From UBA1858 sp965262455 (lineage in GTDB: Bacteria > Pseudomonadota > Gammaproteobacteria > UBA4575), in NCBI GenBank assembly GCA_965262455.1, contig CBDHFH010000008.1, positions 806,001-870,000 on the forward strand: 64,000 nucleotides of DNA, read 5' to 3'. The notes under the pieces were generated by a model that was not told where the DNA came from, made no database searches, and was given only the letters and a program-made list of their open reading frames with translations. Positions within the stretch are counted from its first letter, which is position 1; each line of letters begins with the position of its first letter. Positions 63,991-64,000 of this stretch are shown one piece after another. The translations under genes and the position numbers were made by a program.

Positions 63991-64000
63991 TAATGATTAA

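Overview
The window looks like an AT-rich gammaproteobacterial chromosome. The evidence is the housekeeping order trxB / ftsK-lolA-rarA / crcB-serS on the right, a lipoprotein-type T6SS, glcDEF, aat and yajQ. I cannot name the genus from sequence alone. The left half (about 1-41 kb) is accessory. The right half (about 44-64 kb) is ordinary core genome. A small recombinase element and a tRNA-Ser sit between them. || Left edge, 1-6.7 kb: a run of small minus-strand genes, mostly without recognisable families. Between 0.47 and 3.56 kb the 3' ends of consecutive genes carry, or are closely followed by, copies of a short palindrome-like repeat (core GGCGCAAAAGCGGTCATT or variants). Several stop codons lie inside the repeat. 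Beside this, at 3.78-3.87 kb and 4.33-4.39 kb, are two structures that read as integron attC sites, again overlapping the stop codons of minus-strand genes. No integron integrase is visible, so this looks like an integrase-less cassette cluster next to a second, unfamiliar cassette-like arrangement. || 6.7-40.4 kb: a type VI secretion island. The main unit runs on the minus strand from 40.4 down to 14.1 kb: tagH (FHA), tssK, tssL, tssM, tagF, tssA, tssB, tssC, hcp, tagJ, tssE, tssF, tssG, tssH (ClpV), vgrG, then DUF6484, DUF2169, ketoacyl-synthase-like, DUF4150 (PAAR-like), TIGR02270 and a possible effector. tssJ and a phospholipase A2-like gene lie on the plus strand at 13.0-14.1 kb. A Ser/Thr kinase, an outer-membrane beta-barrel protein and a Sel1/caspase-like protein follow on the minus strand. 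tssG carries a one-base insertion, and the end of tssH carries a dense patch of small indels. Read literally, the apparatus is inactive unless these are sequence errors. || 41.2-43.9 kb: a tyrosine-integrase remnant with an internal deletion, then DUF2924 plus a large serine recombinase, then tRNA-Ser(UGA). || 44.4-64 kb: a YccA-family membrane protein, a small membrane protein, yajQ, DUF423, a MOSC protein, serS, crcB, the glycolate oxidase genes glcDEF, a Kef-type antiporter, rarA, lolA, ftsK, trxB, a COG3146 protein, aat, a small lipoprotein, bcp and a methyltransferase. Two very small membrane-protein genes (55 and 32 codons) and one possible sRNA are also described.
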